Shown piece by piece: positions 53,006 to 62,697 of a stretch of 64,000 nt of DNA (position 1 is its first letter; each line of letters opens with the position of its first letter). Below the pieces are notes generated by a model. The model saw nothing but the letters and a program-made list of their open reading frames with translations. It searched no databases and had not been told where the DNA came from. The stretch spans positions 1 through 64,000 of the forward strand of contig CAZQKW010000006.1 of NCBI GenBank assembly GCA_964594075.1, in the 5' to 3' direction. The DNA is from CAZQKW01 sp964594075 (GTDB lineage Bacteria > Desulfobacterota > WTBG01 > CAIYCZ01). The position numbers were made by a program, and so were the translations under genes.

Positions 53006-54355
53006 ATGGCACTTTCCGGAATGGATATTTTTAAATTGTTACCAAAGACTAACTGCCAGGAGTGCGGCGTCCCCACCTGCCTTGCGTTTGCTATGAAGCT
53101 CGCAGCAGGGCAGGCGGAGCTTGCAGCGTGCCCCTATGTGTCTGACGAGGCGCGGGAAAAACTTGAGGAAGCTGCCACGCCGCCCATTCGGCCGGTTACA
53201 ATCGGCGCGGGAGATTCTGCCTTCAAAATTGGCGGCGAGACGGTGCTTTTTCGCCACGAAAAAACTTTTGTTAATAAAACCGGAATCGCTGTTTTGCTTA
53301 CGGATAGCATGGAAGACAGCGCGATTGCGGAGCGGCTCAGGCGGTTTCAGGAGCTGCAATATGAGCGGGTCGGCCTCACCCTGAAAGCGGATTGCGTGGC
53401 AGTAAAAGACACCCTCCATGATAAAAACAAATTTGTATCGCTTATAGAAAAAGTCAAGACAGCGGGCATTAATAACCTCGTGCTGATGAGCGAAGAGCCT
53501 GAGATGCAGGCTGCTGCCCTGAGCGCATGCAAAGAGCTGCGTCCGCTTATTTATGCCGCGAGCAATGGCAATGGGGAGGCGTTTGGTAAACTGGCCAAAG
53601 AATATTCATGCCCGCTGGCAGTAAGGGGTAAAAGTTTGGACGATATCGCCGAGTGCACCGCTCAGCTCACTGCCATGGGCATTAAGGACCTGGTCATTGA
53701 TACCGGCGCACGGCATTTGCGTCAGGCGTTTCACGATCAGGTTGCGGTGCGGCGGTTAGCGCTGCTTAATAAATTTCGTCCGCTCGGGTTTCCCACGATT
53801 GTCTTTCCGTGTGAGATGACTGATGATCCGCTCAAAGAAGCGCTTATTGCGGCTACCTTTATCGCAAAATACGGCGGGATGCTGGTTTTGTCAGACATTG
53901 AGGGGCACAATTTGTTTCCGCTTCTGGTGCAGCGCATGAATATTTATACGGATCCGCAGCGTCCCATGGCAACCACAGAAGGCATCTATGAAATTAACAA
54001 CCCGGATGAGAATTCACCGGTATGTATTACGAGCAATTTTTCATTGACCTACTTTATTGTCTCGGGAGAAATAGAGTCAAGCCGTGTTCCCACCTGGCTG
54101 CTGATCAAAGACACCGAAGGCCTTTCGGTTCTCACCGCCTGGGCGGCGGGCAAATTTGTTGCCGATGCCATTGCCCCGTTTGTTAAGAAATGCGGCATTG
54201 AACAAAAAATTAAACACCGCACACTGATCATTCCCGGTGCTGCGGCAAGCATCAGCGGCGAGCTCGACGAGGAGCTGCCGGAATGGAAAATCCGCATCGG
54301 TCCGCGCGAGGCGGCACACATTACCCCATTTTTGAAAAACTGGAAGGCAGAATAG
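53006..54355 (+). CDS. acsC: Corrinoid iron-sulfur protein large subunit
   Basis: The 449-residue subunit has an N-terminal [4Fe-4S] motif (CQECGVPTCLAF and the fourth cysteine in AACPY), a TIM barrel, and a C-terminal corrinoid-binding domain. It carries the methyl group from AcsE to AcsB and is reactivated by the RACo-like protein. GAGGAGATAAGAT precedes the ATG. Confidence 0.96.
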   Translation: MALSGMDIFKLLPKTNCQECGVPTCLAFAMKLAAGQAELAACPYVSDEAREKLEEAATPPIRPVTIGAGDSAFKIGGETVLFRHEKTFVNKTGIAVLLTDSMEDSAIAERLRRFQELQYERVGLTLKADCVAVKDTLHDKNKFVSLIEKVKTAGINNLVLMSEEPEMQAAALSACKELRPLIYAASNGNGEAFGKLAKEYSCPLAVRGKSLDDIAECTAQLTAMGIKDLVIDTGARHLRQAFHDQVAVRRLALLNKFRPLGFPTIVFPCEMTDDPLKEALIAATFIAKYGGMLVLSDIEGHNLFPLLVQRMNIYTDPQRPMATTEGIYEINNPDENSPVCITSNFSLTYFIVSGEIESSRVPTWLLIKDTEGLSVLTAWAAGKFVADAIAPFVKKCGIEQKIKHRTLIIPGAAASISGELDEELPEWKIRIGPREAAHITPFLKNWKAE

Positions 54356-54485
54356 CAAAAAAATTTTATGCACGAAGAGCACCGACCATAACAGTGTGCG
54401 ATCAGCAAATTATATGCTGCGCGCTGAAGGCATAGGTGTTTCAAGAGTTAAAATTTGAATATTGAAAGCAAGGAGGGTATGCACG

Positions 54486-55373
54486 ATGATTGTTACTATT
54501 GCTGAAAGCATTAACATAATGTCCAAAAGCATCGGTCCGGCCATGAAAGAGAAGAATGCGAAGCCAATCCAAGAAATGGCCATTGCAGAAGCTCAGGCCG
54601 GGGCAGATTTTCTGGATGTTAATATCGGTCCGGCGCGGAAAGGTGGCGCCGAGATGATGGAGTGGCTGGTAAAAATCATTCATGAAGTGGTTGATCTGCC
54701 GCTTTCGCTGGACACCACCAACCTTGAAGCCATGGAAGCGGGGTTAAAAGCCCATAAAAAAGGCGGGCGGCCCCTGGTCAATTCGGTCTCGTGCCAGCCG
54801 GACCGTCTTGAACCGGGTATAGAGCTGGTGAAAAAATACGGCGCCCTGATGGTCGGGTTGCTGTGGGGAGCAGACGGTATGCCCCGCGATGCCAATGAGC
54901 GGGCGGCACTGGCGGTGGATTTGATTTATAAGGCAAATGAGAAGGGTATCCCCAACGAGGATATTTTTATTGATCCCATTGCCACGCCGGTAAGCGGCGA
55001 GATTAACCAGGTGCTGGCCTGCACGGATTTTATGGGCATGCTGCAGGATCTCGGGCCGGGCTGCAAATCAACGGTCGGTCTTTCCAATGTTTCCAATGGA
55101 ACGCCGCACGAACTCCGGCCGTATTTGAACCGGGCATATCTTTTAATGCTGCACAAACAGGGCTTGTATTCCGCCATCGTGGATGCGTATGATAAGGAGC
55201 TTATGGCGCTGTGTAAAGGGGAAATGCCGGAAATTGAGAAGCTGGTGGAGCAGGTCATGGCGGGACAGACTGTGGATATGGCCTCTCTTTCAGAGAAAGA
55301 AAAGCAATACGTGAAAACCGTCAATGTTCTCATGGGCAAATCGCTCTATTCGCATTCCTGGCTTGAAGTCTGA
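54486..55373 (+). CDS. acsE: Methyl-THF:corrinoid iron-sulfur protein methyltransferase
   Basis: The 295-residue pterin-binding TIM barrel (ADFLDVNIGPARKGG, SVSCQPDRLEPG, IDPIATPVSGE) transfers the methyl group from methyl-THF to AcsCD. It is close in length to the 262-residue Moorella enzyme with a C-terminal extension. ATG 54486 follows GGAGGGTATGCACG; the TTG at 54462 in the same frame lies over this ribosome binding site. Confidence 0.95.
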   Translation: MIVTIAESINIMSKSIGPAMKEKNAKPIQEMAIAEAQAGADFLDVNIGPARKGGAEMMEWLVKIIHEVVDLPLSLDTTNLEAMEAGLKAHKKGGRPLVNSVSCQPDRLEPGIELVKKYGALMVGLLWGADGMPRDANERAALAVDLIYKANEKGIPNEDIFIDPIATPVSGEINQVLACTDFMGMLQDLGPGCKSTVGLSNVSNGTPHELRPYLNRAYLLMLHKQGLYSAIVDAYDKELMALCKGEMPEIEKLVEQVMAGQTVDMASLSEKEKQYVKTVNVLMGKSLYSHSWLEV

Positions 55374-55562
55374 CGGTGCTTTTGTTATATAAAAAATAAA
55401 ACATCTCAAGCCAGAACATCGTATCAGAGCACATTGGGAAAAATGCGGGGCGGTATTAACTTTAGATGTGCGTCGCTATGCCAGCCCCTCTTTTTGTAAG
55501 TCAAAAATTGAAATTCACATAGTGCGATATGGGCTAAGCCATGCTCTATGTGTGAGAAAGAA

Positions 55563-56096
55563 ATGGCAGACAATTCTCTTCTTGACCATATAGAAAAGGA
55601 ATGCGGGGTAAAAGTTTCAGCCTGTTTTCAGTGCCGTAAATGCTCCAACGGGTGTCCGGTGGTGTTTGCGATGGATTATCCGCCGCACCGCATGATGCGG
55701 ATGCTGCAGATGGGGTTGCGGGATGAACTGTTGCAGGGAAATACCATGTGGGTCTGTGCGACGTGTGAAACCTGCGCCACACGATGCCCTAACGATATTG
55801 AAATTGCACTGGTTATGGATGTGCTGCGGCGTTTGTATCAAAAAGAAAAGAAGCCGGATCGCACCAATACCATGCCCCTGTTTCATGAGTCGTTTTTACA
55901 ATCCATCAGAAACCATGGCCGCGTATTTGAACTGGGCATGGTCGGAGGATACAAGATTAAAACGGGGGATTATTTTCAGGATGCGCGGCTGGGTCTTGAA
56001 ATGTTTAAACGCGGCAAGCTGAGACTGTTGCCCCAACGGATAAAAAAGATGGCTGAAGTCAGAAAAATTTTTGCCCGTGCAGGACACAAGGAGTAG
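55563..56096 (+). CDS. hdrC: Heterodisulfide reductase subunit C-like protein
   Basis: The 177-residue subunit carries two [4Fe-4S] motifs (CFQCRKCSNGC and CATCETCATRC) and a helical C-terminus, as in HdrC. It forms with HdrB and HdrA the electron-transfer module of the methylene-THF reductase complex. ATG 55548 is an alternative start; ATG 55563 has a weak GAGAAAG upstream. A 189-base gap without a clear terminator separates it from acsE. Confidence 0.9.
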   Translation: MADNSLLDHIEKECGVKVSACFQCRKCSNGCPVVFAMDYPPHRMMRMLQMGLRDELLQGNTMWVCATCETCATRCPNDIEIALVMDVLRRLYQKEKKPDRTNTMPLFHESFLQSIRNHGRVFELGMVGGYKIKTGDYFQDARLGLEMFKRGKLRLLPQRIKKMAEVRKIFARAGHKE

Positions 56097-56101
56097 ACAG
56101 C

Positions 56102-56962
56102 GTGCAGGTGTCTTATTACCCCGGCTGTGCGCTGCACGGAACAGCGCAGGATTTTGATCTGTCCCTGCGCAGTATCTGCCAGACTGTGGGCATAGAGCTG
56201 GTGGAGCTCCCCGACTGGAATTGCTGCGGCGCCAGTTCCGCCCATGCCTTGAGCGACGCGCTTTCCATTCTGTTGCCGGCGCGCAACCTCGCGATCGCCG
56301 AACAGTCAGCATCCCGAGAGCTCCTGGTGCCATGCGCCGCCTGTTATAACCGCCTGAAGGTGGCTCACCGGCGGTATGGGGAAGAGGCAGCGTTCAAGGA
56401 AGAAGTGCCCTATAATGGCACCGTGGTCATCAAGCATGTCAATGAATTTTTTGCTCAGCACGAGGTGCTGTCCCGGATAAAGGCCCGTTTGAAAAAAACC
56501 GTGCAGGAGCTCAACGTTGTTCCCTATTACGGTTGTCTCACCGTGCGGCACCCCAAAGTTATTAACAATCCTCGCCCTGAAGATCCCCGCGAGATGGACG
56601 TAATTCTTGAGGCGCTGGGAGCACGGCTTATGCCCTGGTCATACAAGACTGAGTGTTGCGGCGGCAGTCTGATGATGGCGCGCACCGATATCGTGCGCAA
56701 GCTGACCGGCGATCTGTTTGCAGCAGCACTGGATGCAGGAGCAGACGCCATCGTGACCGACTGCCCGTTGTGCCAGGGCAATCTGGATATGCGTCAGCAT
56801 GAAGTTGCCCAGGCAGGCGGGGTTTCGTTTTATCTGCCGGTATTCTACATCACTGAGATTATTGGCTTAGCTATAGGGGCGCCGGGCGCGGAGACCTGGT
56901 GGAAGAAGCACTTGGTTGATCCTCGCACCCTGCTCAAGGAAAAAAACTTATGGCACAGGTAA
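56102..56962 (+). CDS. hdrB: Heterodisulfide reductase subunit B-like protein
   Basis: The 286-residue subunit has two CCG cysteine-rich domains (CCGASSAHALSDA, CCGGSLMMART) that in methanogens hold noncubane [4Fe-4S] clusters. The start MQVSYYPGCALHG is family typical. It uses GTG with AAGGAG upstream, five bases after hdrC. Without a disulfide substrate being known, it may act only in electron transfer or reduce a thiol partner. Confidence 0.92.
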   Translation: MQVSYYPGCALHGTAQDFDLSLRSICQTVGIELVELPDWNCCGASSAHALSDALSILLPARNLAIAEQSASRELLVPCAACYNRLKVAHRRYGEEAAFKEEVPYNGTVVIKHVNEFFAQHEVLSRIKARLKKTVQELNVVPYYGCLTVRHPKVINNPRPEDPREMDVILEALGARLMPWSYKTECCGGSLMMARTDIVRKLTGDLFAAALDAGADAIVTDCPLCQGNLDMRQHEVAQAGGVSFYLPVFYITEIIGLAIGAPGAETWWKKHLVDPRTLLKEKNLWHR

Positions 56963-57023
56963 AGAAGAGAGCGCAGCGCATCTCTATTGGGCATCATAGG
57001 GAGTTTGTTTTTCAGGACGCAGC

Positions 57024-60000
57024 ATGAACAACGACACGGCGAAAGAAAAAAATCTGGTTGGCGCAGTCATGGTGGTGGGCGGCGGCATTGGCGGAATGCA
57101 GGCGGCTCTGGATCTGGCCAATGCGGGTTATCGGGTGTACCTGGTTGAAGGAACGACGGCAATCGGCGGACACATGGCCCAGTTGGACAAAACCTTCCCG
57201 ACCAATGACTGTTCGATGTGCACCATCTCGCCCAAACTCATTGAAGTTGCCAAGCATTTAAATATTGAAGTCATTACCAACGCAGAGGTTGAGGCGCTCA
57301 GGGGAGAAGCGGGCAATTTCCAAGTAACCGTGCTGAAAAAACCGCGCTATGTTATTGAGGAAAAATGCAACGCTTGCGGCGACTGTATTCAAGCGTGTCC
57401 GGTATCGCTGCCGTCCGAGTTTGATGAAAACCTTATGGATCGCAAAGCCATCTATAAGCGGTATCCCCAGGCGATTCCCAATGTGGTTGCCATTACCAAA
57501 GGCGACCGAGCGCCCTGTGGGTTGACCTGTCCCACCGGCATCAACGTGCAGGGGTATGTGGCGCTCATCTCAGCAGGCAAATTCCAGGAAGCCCTTGCGC
57601 TGATACGCGAGCGTAATCCGTTTCCTTCGGTGTGCGGCAGGGTGTGCCACCACCCCTGTGAGGAAAAGTGCAATCGCGGGGAACTTGATGAGCCGATTGC
57701 CATTAATCCGTTAAAGCGATTTGTTTCAGATTACGTTCGGGAAAAGCGCGCGCGCGGCGAAATAGTTATTGAGCGTCCCGCAACGGCCATAGACCGCAAT
57801 AAGCCCAAAATTGCCATCGTGGGATCCGGCCCTGCCGGCCTTACCGCAGCGCAGGATCTGGCTGTGCTGGGGTATCCGGTGACGGTGTTTGAAGCGTTGC
57901 CGGTGCTTGGCGGCATGATGCGGGTCGGTATTCCGGATTACCGCCTGCCCAAAGACATTTTAGCTGATGATATTGAACAGATCATAACGCTCGGGGTGGA
58001 GTTTAAAACCAACACTGCGATTGGCAAGGATCTGACGCTGCAGGACCTGCGCCAGCAGGGATATAAGGCGATTTTTGCGGCGGTGGGAACGCCCCTGAGC
58101 AGAAAGCTGCCGATTCCCGGCGCGCAGCTTCCCGACGTGCTGCTGGGCGTTGACTTCCTGCGCTCGGTAAATCTCGGCTACCGCGTGCCAATCGGCACAA
58201 AGGTGGTGGTCATAGGCGGCGGCAACGTGGCCATAGATGTTGCGCTGACGGCGCTTCGGACCGGCGCCCAAGCAGTTGACCTGGTCTGCCTTGAATCGCG
58301 CGAAGAGATGCCAGCCCATGAATGGGAAATTGAAGATGCCCTTGAAGAAGGCGTTGTCATCAATTGTTCCTGGGGCCCGGTTGCGATTATGGAGAACAAC
58401 GGCACAGTGTCCGGCGTCGTGGTAAAAAAATGCACTGCCGTATTTGATGCGCAGGGCAAATTTAACCCCGCCTTTGATGAGACCGTTACGAAAACCTTTC
58501 AAGCTGACACCGTAATCATTGCCATTGGGCAGGCTGCCGACTTGTCTCTGTTTGGCGAAGAGGCTGCACTGCTGTCAACGCCCGGCGGGCTTATTACCGT
58601 TGACCGGGTCACCCTGCAGACGCCTCTTGAGGGGGTGTTTGCCGGCGGCGATGCGGTGAGCGGCCCGGCTTCAGTTGTGGAAGCTATTAATTTTGGCCAT
58701 GAAGCTGCCATCTCTATAGACCGTTATGTACGCGGCCTGGACGTGCGCGACGGACGGCCTCTGACGAAACCGGAACCGGCAGCCATGCCGCATTATCGCT
58801 CATTTCCAAAGGCGCCGCGCCAGGAAGCCCGAAAAATCCCACCGGCTGAACGTCGGGGCACGTTCAAGGAAATAACCCTGACGTTGACCGAAGAACAAGC
58901 AGTCGCCGAAGCCAAACGCTGTCTCAATTGCGGCCTGTGCTGTGAATGCTTTCAGTGTGTGGCTGCCTGCGGCCCCAAGGCAGTTGACCATAGCATGAAA
59001 GAAGAGCGGGTAGATGTTGCGGTGGGCTCGGTTATTCTTGCTCCCGGCTATGAAAGTTTTCAGGCGCAATTGAAAGGCGAATACGGGTATGGCCGCATGC
59101 CGAACGTCGTTACCAGCCTTGAATTTGAACGCATTCTTTCCGCGTCAGGACCTTTCCAGGGGCACATCTGCCGGCCGTCTGACCATCGGGAACCAAAAAA
59201 GATAGCCTGGATACAATGTGTCGGTTCGCGCGACGTAACCTGCAATAAGGATTACTGCTCCTCGGTTTGCTGCATGTATGCCACCAAAGAAGCCATCATG
59301 GCGGTTGACCATGTCCCCGGCCTGGAGGCGACCATCTTTTATAACGACCTTCGAGCATTCGGCAAGGGATTTGAAAATTACTATGAGACAGCCAAAACAA
59401 AATATGGGGTGCGATACGTCAAGGGCATACCCTCGTCAATCAAGGAAATTCAAAAAACCAAAAATCTGAAAATTAAATTTGTTAATGATGATTCCGGAGT
59501 CATTGAGGAAGAATTTGACCTGGTGGTGCTTTCCACGGGGCTATCGGCCTCCGAGGAAACCGTGCGTCTGGCCGACCGGTTGGGGATTACGCTTAACCGG
59601 TTTGGCTTCTGCGAAACGGCCGACTTTACGCCGAACCTGACGTCGCGCGAGGGGATTTTTGTGGCCGGTGCTTTTGAAGCGCCGATGGATATACCCGAGA
59701 CAGTTATGGGTTCAAGCAGTGCCGCAGCCCTTGCAGCCGAGCTGCTCGCCAGCCAGCGCGGCACCATGGTCAGGCATAAACAATATCCGCCGGAACGAGA
59801 TGTGAAGGGCGAAGAACCGCGGGTCGGCGTGTTTATTTGCCGCTGTGGCACGAACATTGGCCGGGTGGTTGGCGTGAGCGATGTGGTCGAGTATGCCAAG
59901 TCCCTGCGCAATGTGGTGTATGCCGAAGAAAATCTTTATACCTGCTCAACAGACACCCAGCAGCGTATTATTGATGCCATTGACCGGCACCAGCTCAATC

Positions 60001-61487
60001 GGGTCGTCGTGGCATCCTGCACGCCGCGCACTCATGAGCCGCTCTTCCAGGAGACCCTCTGCGAAGCGGGCATCAATAAATATCTCTTTGAAATGGCCAA
60101 TATCCGCGACCAGTGCTCATGGGTGCATGCCACGTTTCCGGAAAAAGCAACGGAAAAAGCCAAAGACCTGGTGCGCATGGCAGTTGCCCGCGCCCGGGAG
60201 CTTGAGCCGCTTCCGGAGAAATCCTTTGAGGTCGTGCAAAGCGCTCTGGTGATTGGCGGTGGCGTGTCCGGGATGACATCTGCGCTGTCGCTGGCCCGCC
60301 AGGGATTTGATGTCTATCTGGTTGAGCGGGAAAAGGAATTGGGTGGCATGGCGCGAAAACTTCATTATACGCTGAGCACCTCTGACGTGCAGCACGAGCT
60401 CAGGCGCCTTATTGAACAGGTGGAACGCACGGCAAAAATCCAAATTTTCCGGGATGCGGAAGTTGTGGGTTTTTCCGGCCATGTGGGCAGCTTCACGACC
60501 ACGATCGCAAGCAATGGTTCAACTCGGGAGATCAAGCACGGTGCGGTCATTGTCGCAACCGGCGGTTCTGAATATAAACCCACCGAATATCTTTACGGGC
60601 AGCAGCACCAGGTGCTCACGCAACTTGAGCTGGAGGAAAAAATTGCCGCAGGAAACCTCAACGTTCGTTCAGTGAAGCAGGTGGTAATGGTGCAGTGTGT
60701 AGGCTCCCGCGAAGAAGGGCATATGTACTGTTGCCGCATCGGCTGTATTGAAGCCGTAAAAAACGCTCTGAAATTGAAAAGTCTCAACCCGGGCATAGCC
60801 ATAACCATACTGTATCGCGATATCAGAACGTATGCCTTCAGCGAACTGTATTATCGCCAAGCGCGCGAGCAGGGGGTGCTCTTCGTGCGCTACGATGCTG
60901 ATAAAAAGCCGCAGGTGACGGAGGAAAACGGACGCCTGCTGGTGCGTGTGTTCGACGCGGCGCTGGGTTCGGATATCACGCTGCAGCCCGATTATCTGGT
61001 ATTGACTGCATCGGTGCGACCGCATCCATTAAGCGAAGAGCTTGCTACCCGTCTTAAAGTGCCGCTCAACAGCGAAGGCTTTTTCCTGGAGGCGCACATG
61101 AAACTGCGGCCTCTTGATTTTGCCAATGACGGTATGTATCTGTGCGGGCTTGCGCACAACCCAAAACTGTTGAGCGAATCAATTTCGCAGGCCCGGGGCG
61201 CCGCGGCACGGGCGGCGACTATTTTATCCCAGCGCGAGATGCTCATCAGCGGCATAATCTCCGTCGTTGATCAGGAGCGCTGTGTGGCATGCCTCACCTG
61301 CGTGCGGGAATGCCCGTATGATGTGCCGGTTATTTCTGAAGAAGGGGTGGCATATATTGAACCGGCAGCATGCCAGGGGTGCGGCATGTGTGCCAGCGTC
61401 TGTCCCCGCCGGGCAATTGAACTGCAGCACTATAAGGATGGACAAATAGTTGCGAAATGTCTGGCGGTAAAAGACGAGGCCGCCTGA
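57024..61487 (+). CDS. hdrA: Giant HdrA flavoprotein with inserted NAD(P)H oxidoreductase module and duplicated HdrA unit
   Basis: The 1487-residue protein holds two HdrA units. The first (about 14-130) has the FAD motif VVGGGIGGMQAALDLANAGY and FPTNDCSMCTISPK. A GltD/NfnB-like module then interrupts it (about 160-640), with its own cysteine set (CGLTCPTG, CGRVCHHPCEEKC), a second flavin motif IVGSGPAGLTAAQDLA and an NAD(P) motif VVIGGGNVAIDVA. HdrA resumes (about 640-915), and a second HdrA copy runs from 932 to the end with FAD motif VIGGGVSGMTSALSL near 1076 and two C-terminal [4Fe-4S] ferredoxin clusters. Four flavin or NAD sites suggest an electron-bifurcating enzyme that takes electrons from NAD(P)H. 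Confidence 0.92.
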   Translation: MNNDTAKEKNLVGAVMVVGGGIGGMQAALDLANAGYRVYLVEGTTAIGGHMAQLDKTFPTNDCSMCTISPKLIEVAKHLNIEVITNAEVEALRGEAGNFQVTVLKKPRYVIEEKCNACGDCIQACPVSLPSEFDENLMDRKAIYKRYPQAIPNVVAITKGDRAPCGLTCPTGINVQGYVALISAGKFQEALALIRERNPFPSVCGRVCHHPCEEKCNRGELDEPIAINPLKRFVSDYVREKRARGEIVIERPATAIDRNKPKIAIVGSGPAGLTAAQDLAVLGYPVTVFEALPVLGGMMRVGIPDYRLPKDILADDIEQIITLGVEFKTNTAIGKDLTLQDLRQQGYKAIFAAVGTPLSRKLPIPGAQLPDVLLGVDFLRSVNLGYRVPIGTKVVVIGGGNVAIDVALTALRTGAQAVDLVCLESREEMPAHEWEIEDALEEGVVINCSWGPVAIMENNGTVSGVVVKKCTAVFDAQGKFNPAFDETVTKTFQADTVIIAIGQAADLSLFGEEAALLSTPGGLITVDRVTLQTPLEGVFAGGDAVSGPASVVEAINFGHEAAISIDRYVRGLDVRDGRPLTKPEPAAMPHYRSFPKAPRQEARKIPPAERRGTFKEITLTLTEEQAVAEAKRCLNCGLCCECFQCVAACGPKAVDHSMKEERVDVAVGSVILAPGYESFQAQLKGEYGYGRMPNVVTSLEFERILSASGPFQGHICRPSDHREPKKIAWIQCVGSRDVTCNKDYCSSVCCMYATKEAIMAVDHVPGLEATIFYNDLRAFGKGFENYYETAKTKYGVRYVKGIPSSIKEIQKTKNLKIKFVNDDSGVIEEEFDLVVLSTGLSASEETVRLADRLGITLNRFGFCETADFTPNLTSREGIFVAGAFEAPMDIPETVMGSSSAAALAAELLASQRGTMVRHKQYPPERDVKGEEPRVGVFICRCGTNIGRVVGVSDVVEYAKSLRNVVYAEENLYTCSTDTQQRIIDAIDRHQLNRVVVASCTPRTHEPLFQETLCEAGINKYLFEMANIRDQCSWVHATFPEKATEKAKDLVRMAVARARELEPLPEKSFEVVQSALVIGGGVSGMTSALSLARQGFDVYLVEREKELGGMARKLHYTLSTSDVQHELRRLIEQVERTAKIQIFRDAEVVGFSGHVGSFTTTIASNGSTREIKHGAVIVATGGSEYKPTEYLYGQQHQVLTQLELEEKIAAGNLNVRSVKQVVMVQCVGSREEGHMYCCRIGCIEAVKNALKLKSLNPGIAITILYRDIRTYAFSELYYRQAREQGVLFVRYDADKKPQVTEENGRLLVRVFDAALGSDITLQPDYLVLTASVRPHPLSEELATRLKVPLNSEGFFLEAHMKLRPLDFANDGMYLCGLAHNPKLLSESISQARGAAARAATILSQREMLISGIISVVDQERCVACLTCVRECPYDVPVISEEGVAYIEPAACQGCGMCASVCPRRAIELQHYKDGQIVAKCLAVKDEAA

Positions 61488-61488
61488 C

Positions 61489-61500
61489 AGGCTGTTGAAA
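61489..61500 (+). repeat. Solitary AGGCTGTTGAAA end of the MITE-like repeat
   Basis: The 12 bases just after the hdrA stop match the left ends of the MITE-like copies A and B. No matching right end is seen in the 41-base gap, so it is a fragment or a chance match. Confidence 0.3.
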
Positions 61501-61528
61501 TAGTTCATGCCGATAATGAGGTTGAGAG

Positions 61529-61963
61529 ATGGAATCCTATGATCCTAAAATTGTAGCATTCTGCTGCACCTTTTGCGCCTATTCAGCCGCTGATCTTGCC
61601 GGTTCCATGCGGTTGGAATATTCTCCCGCAGTGCGCATCATTAAATTGTATTGTACCGGCAAGCTGGATATTTTATTGCTGCTCAAGGCCTTTGAGGGAG
61701 GCGCAGATGCAGTATTTGTCGCCGGTTGACTGGAAGGCGAGTGTCATTTCCTGGAAGGAAATCTCAGAGCCCGAAAGAAAGTTGAATATACGAAAAAACT
61801 GCTCAAGGAAATCGGCCTTGAGCCGGAGCGCTTGGAGATGTTTAATATGAGCGCGGCTGAAGCCCCCAAATTTGCACAGGTCGCCGATGAAATGACCAAA
61901 CGGGCGCTGGAACTGGGTCCCAGCCCGTTGAAACGGTCCGACAAAAAAGCGCAGGCAGCCTGA
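61529..61963 (+). CDS. mvhD: MvhD (hydrogenase delta-type) [2Fe-2S] subunit with in-frame selenocysteine
   Basis: The family is recognised from FCCTFCAYSAADLAG, then VRIIKLYCTGKLD. At 61727 a UGA follows VFVAG, and translation without a break continues LEGECHFLEGNLRARKK for 77 residues to the stop at 61961. In MvhD/VhuD proteins this position is a conserved cysteine, or selenocysteine in some methanogens, followed by a PGDCH-like segment, so the UGA encodes selenocysteine and the protein is 144 residues. It would carry electrons from the HdrABC unit to MetVF. Confidence 0.92.
61737..61765 (+). promoter_or_regulatory. Bacterial SECIS-like hairpin downstream of the Sec codon
   Basis: AUUUCC (61746-61751), a five-base loop UGGAA and GGAAAU (61757-61762) form a perfect stem, extendable by GAG/CUC. 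The loop starts 22 bases after the UGA and its second base is G, matching the known bSECIS spacing (16-37 bases) and G requirement. Confidence 0.65.
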
Positions 61964-62019
61964 ATGCAGGGGTTGATCATTGATGGCTGAGGTCAACAGG
62001 GTATCAAGGAGACGAGATC

Positions 62020-62697
62020 ATGATAGTTGCCCAACGCAAAGGCATTGACGAGATAAAAAAGATGGTGGCGCCGTATTCAAAAATCCTGGTTGCTGGCTGT
62101 GGCACCTGCGTGGCGGTATGCATGGCGGGCGGCGAGCGCGAGGTCAGCATTCTTGCCAGCATGCTGCGCATGGCATTTAAGCTTGATCCCGGAAAAGAAA
62201 TTGAGGTAGGCGAAATAACCATGGAACGCCAGTGCGACCGCGAGTTTATCGAGCCGTTTGACAAGAAGCTGCGCGAATACGAGGCAGTGATTTCCACTGC
62301 CTGCGGCATCGGGATTCAATTCCTGGCCGAATTCCTGGGTGACCGCCCGGTATTTCCCGGCGTGAACACAAAATTTCTGGGCTCAAACGAAGGGGAGGGC
62401 ACCTGGTTTGAGCGCTGCCGGGCATGCGGCGATTGCGTGCTGGGCGAAACCGGCGGCATCTGCCCCATTACCATCTGTGCCAAAAATCTGCTGAACGGAC
62501 CCTGCGGCGGCACCAACAAGGGCAAGTGCGAGGTTGACGCAGACAAGGATTGCGCCTGGACGCTTATTTACCGGCGGTTGGAAAAGCTGGGCGGACTTGA
62601 CAACATTCGGAAAATATTTCCGCCCAAAAATTATCATGTGCTAACCCATCCCGGCCGGCTTGTTCACGAAGCATATCAGAAAGAGGAAAAGAAATGA
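62020..62697 (+). CDS. metV: Methylenetetrahydrofolate reductase-associated protein MetV
   Basis: The 225-residue zinc and [4Fe-4S] subunit carries the cysteine pattern CRACGDCVLGETGGIC and GPCGGTNKGKCEV. It couples MetF to the Hdr-MvhD complex, as in Moorella MetFV-HdrABC-MvhD. It overlaps metF by four bases (ATGA), showing coupling. Confidence 0.92.
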   Translation: MIVAQRKGIDEIKKMVAPYSKILVAGCGTCVAVCMAGGEREVSILASMLRMAFKLDPGKEIEVGEITMERQCDREFIEPFDKKLREYEAVISTACGIGIQFLAEFLGDRPVFPGVNTKFLGSNEGEGTWFERCRACGDCVLGETGGICPITICAKNLLNGPCGGTNKGKCEVDADKDCAWTLIYRRLEKLGGLDNIRKIFPPKNYHVLTHPGRLVHEAYQKEEKK

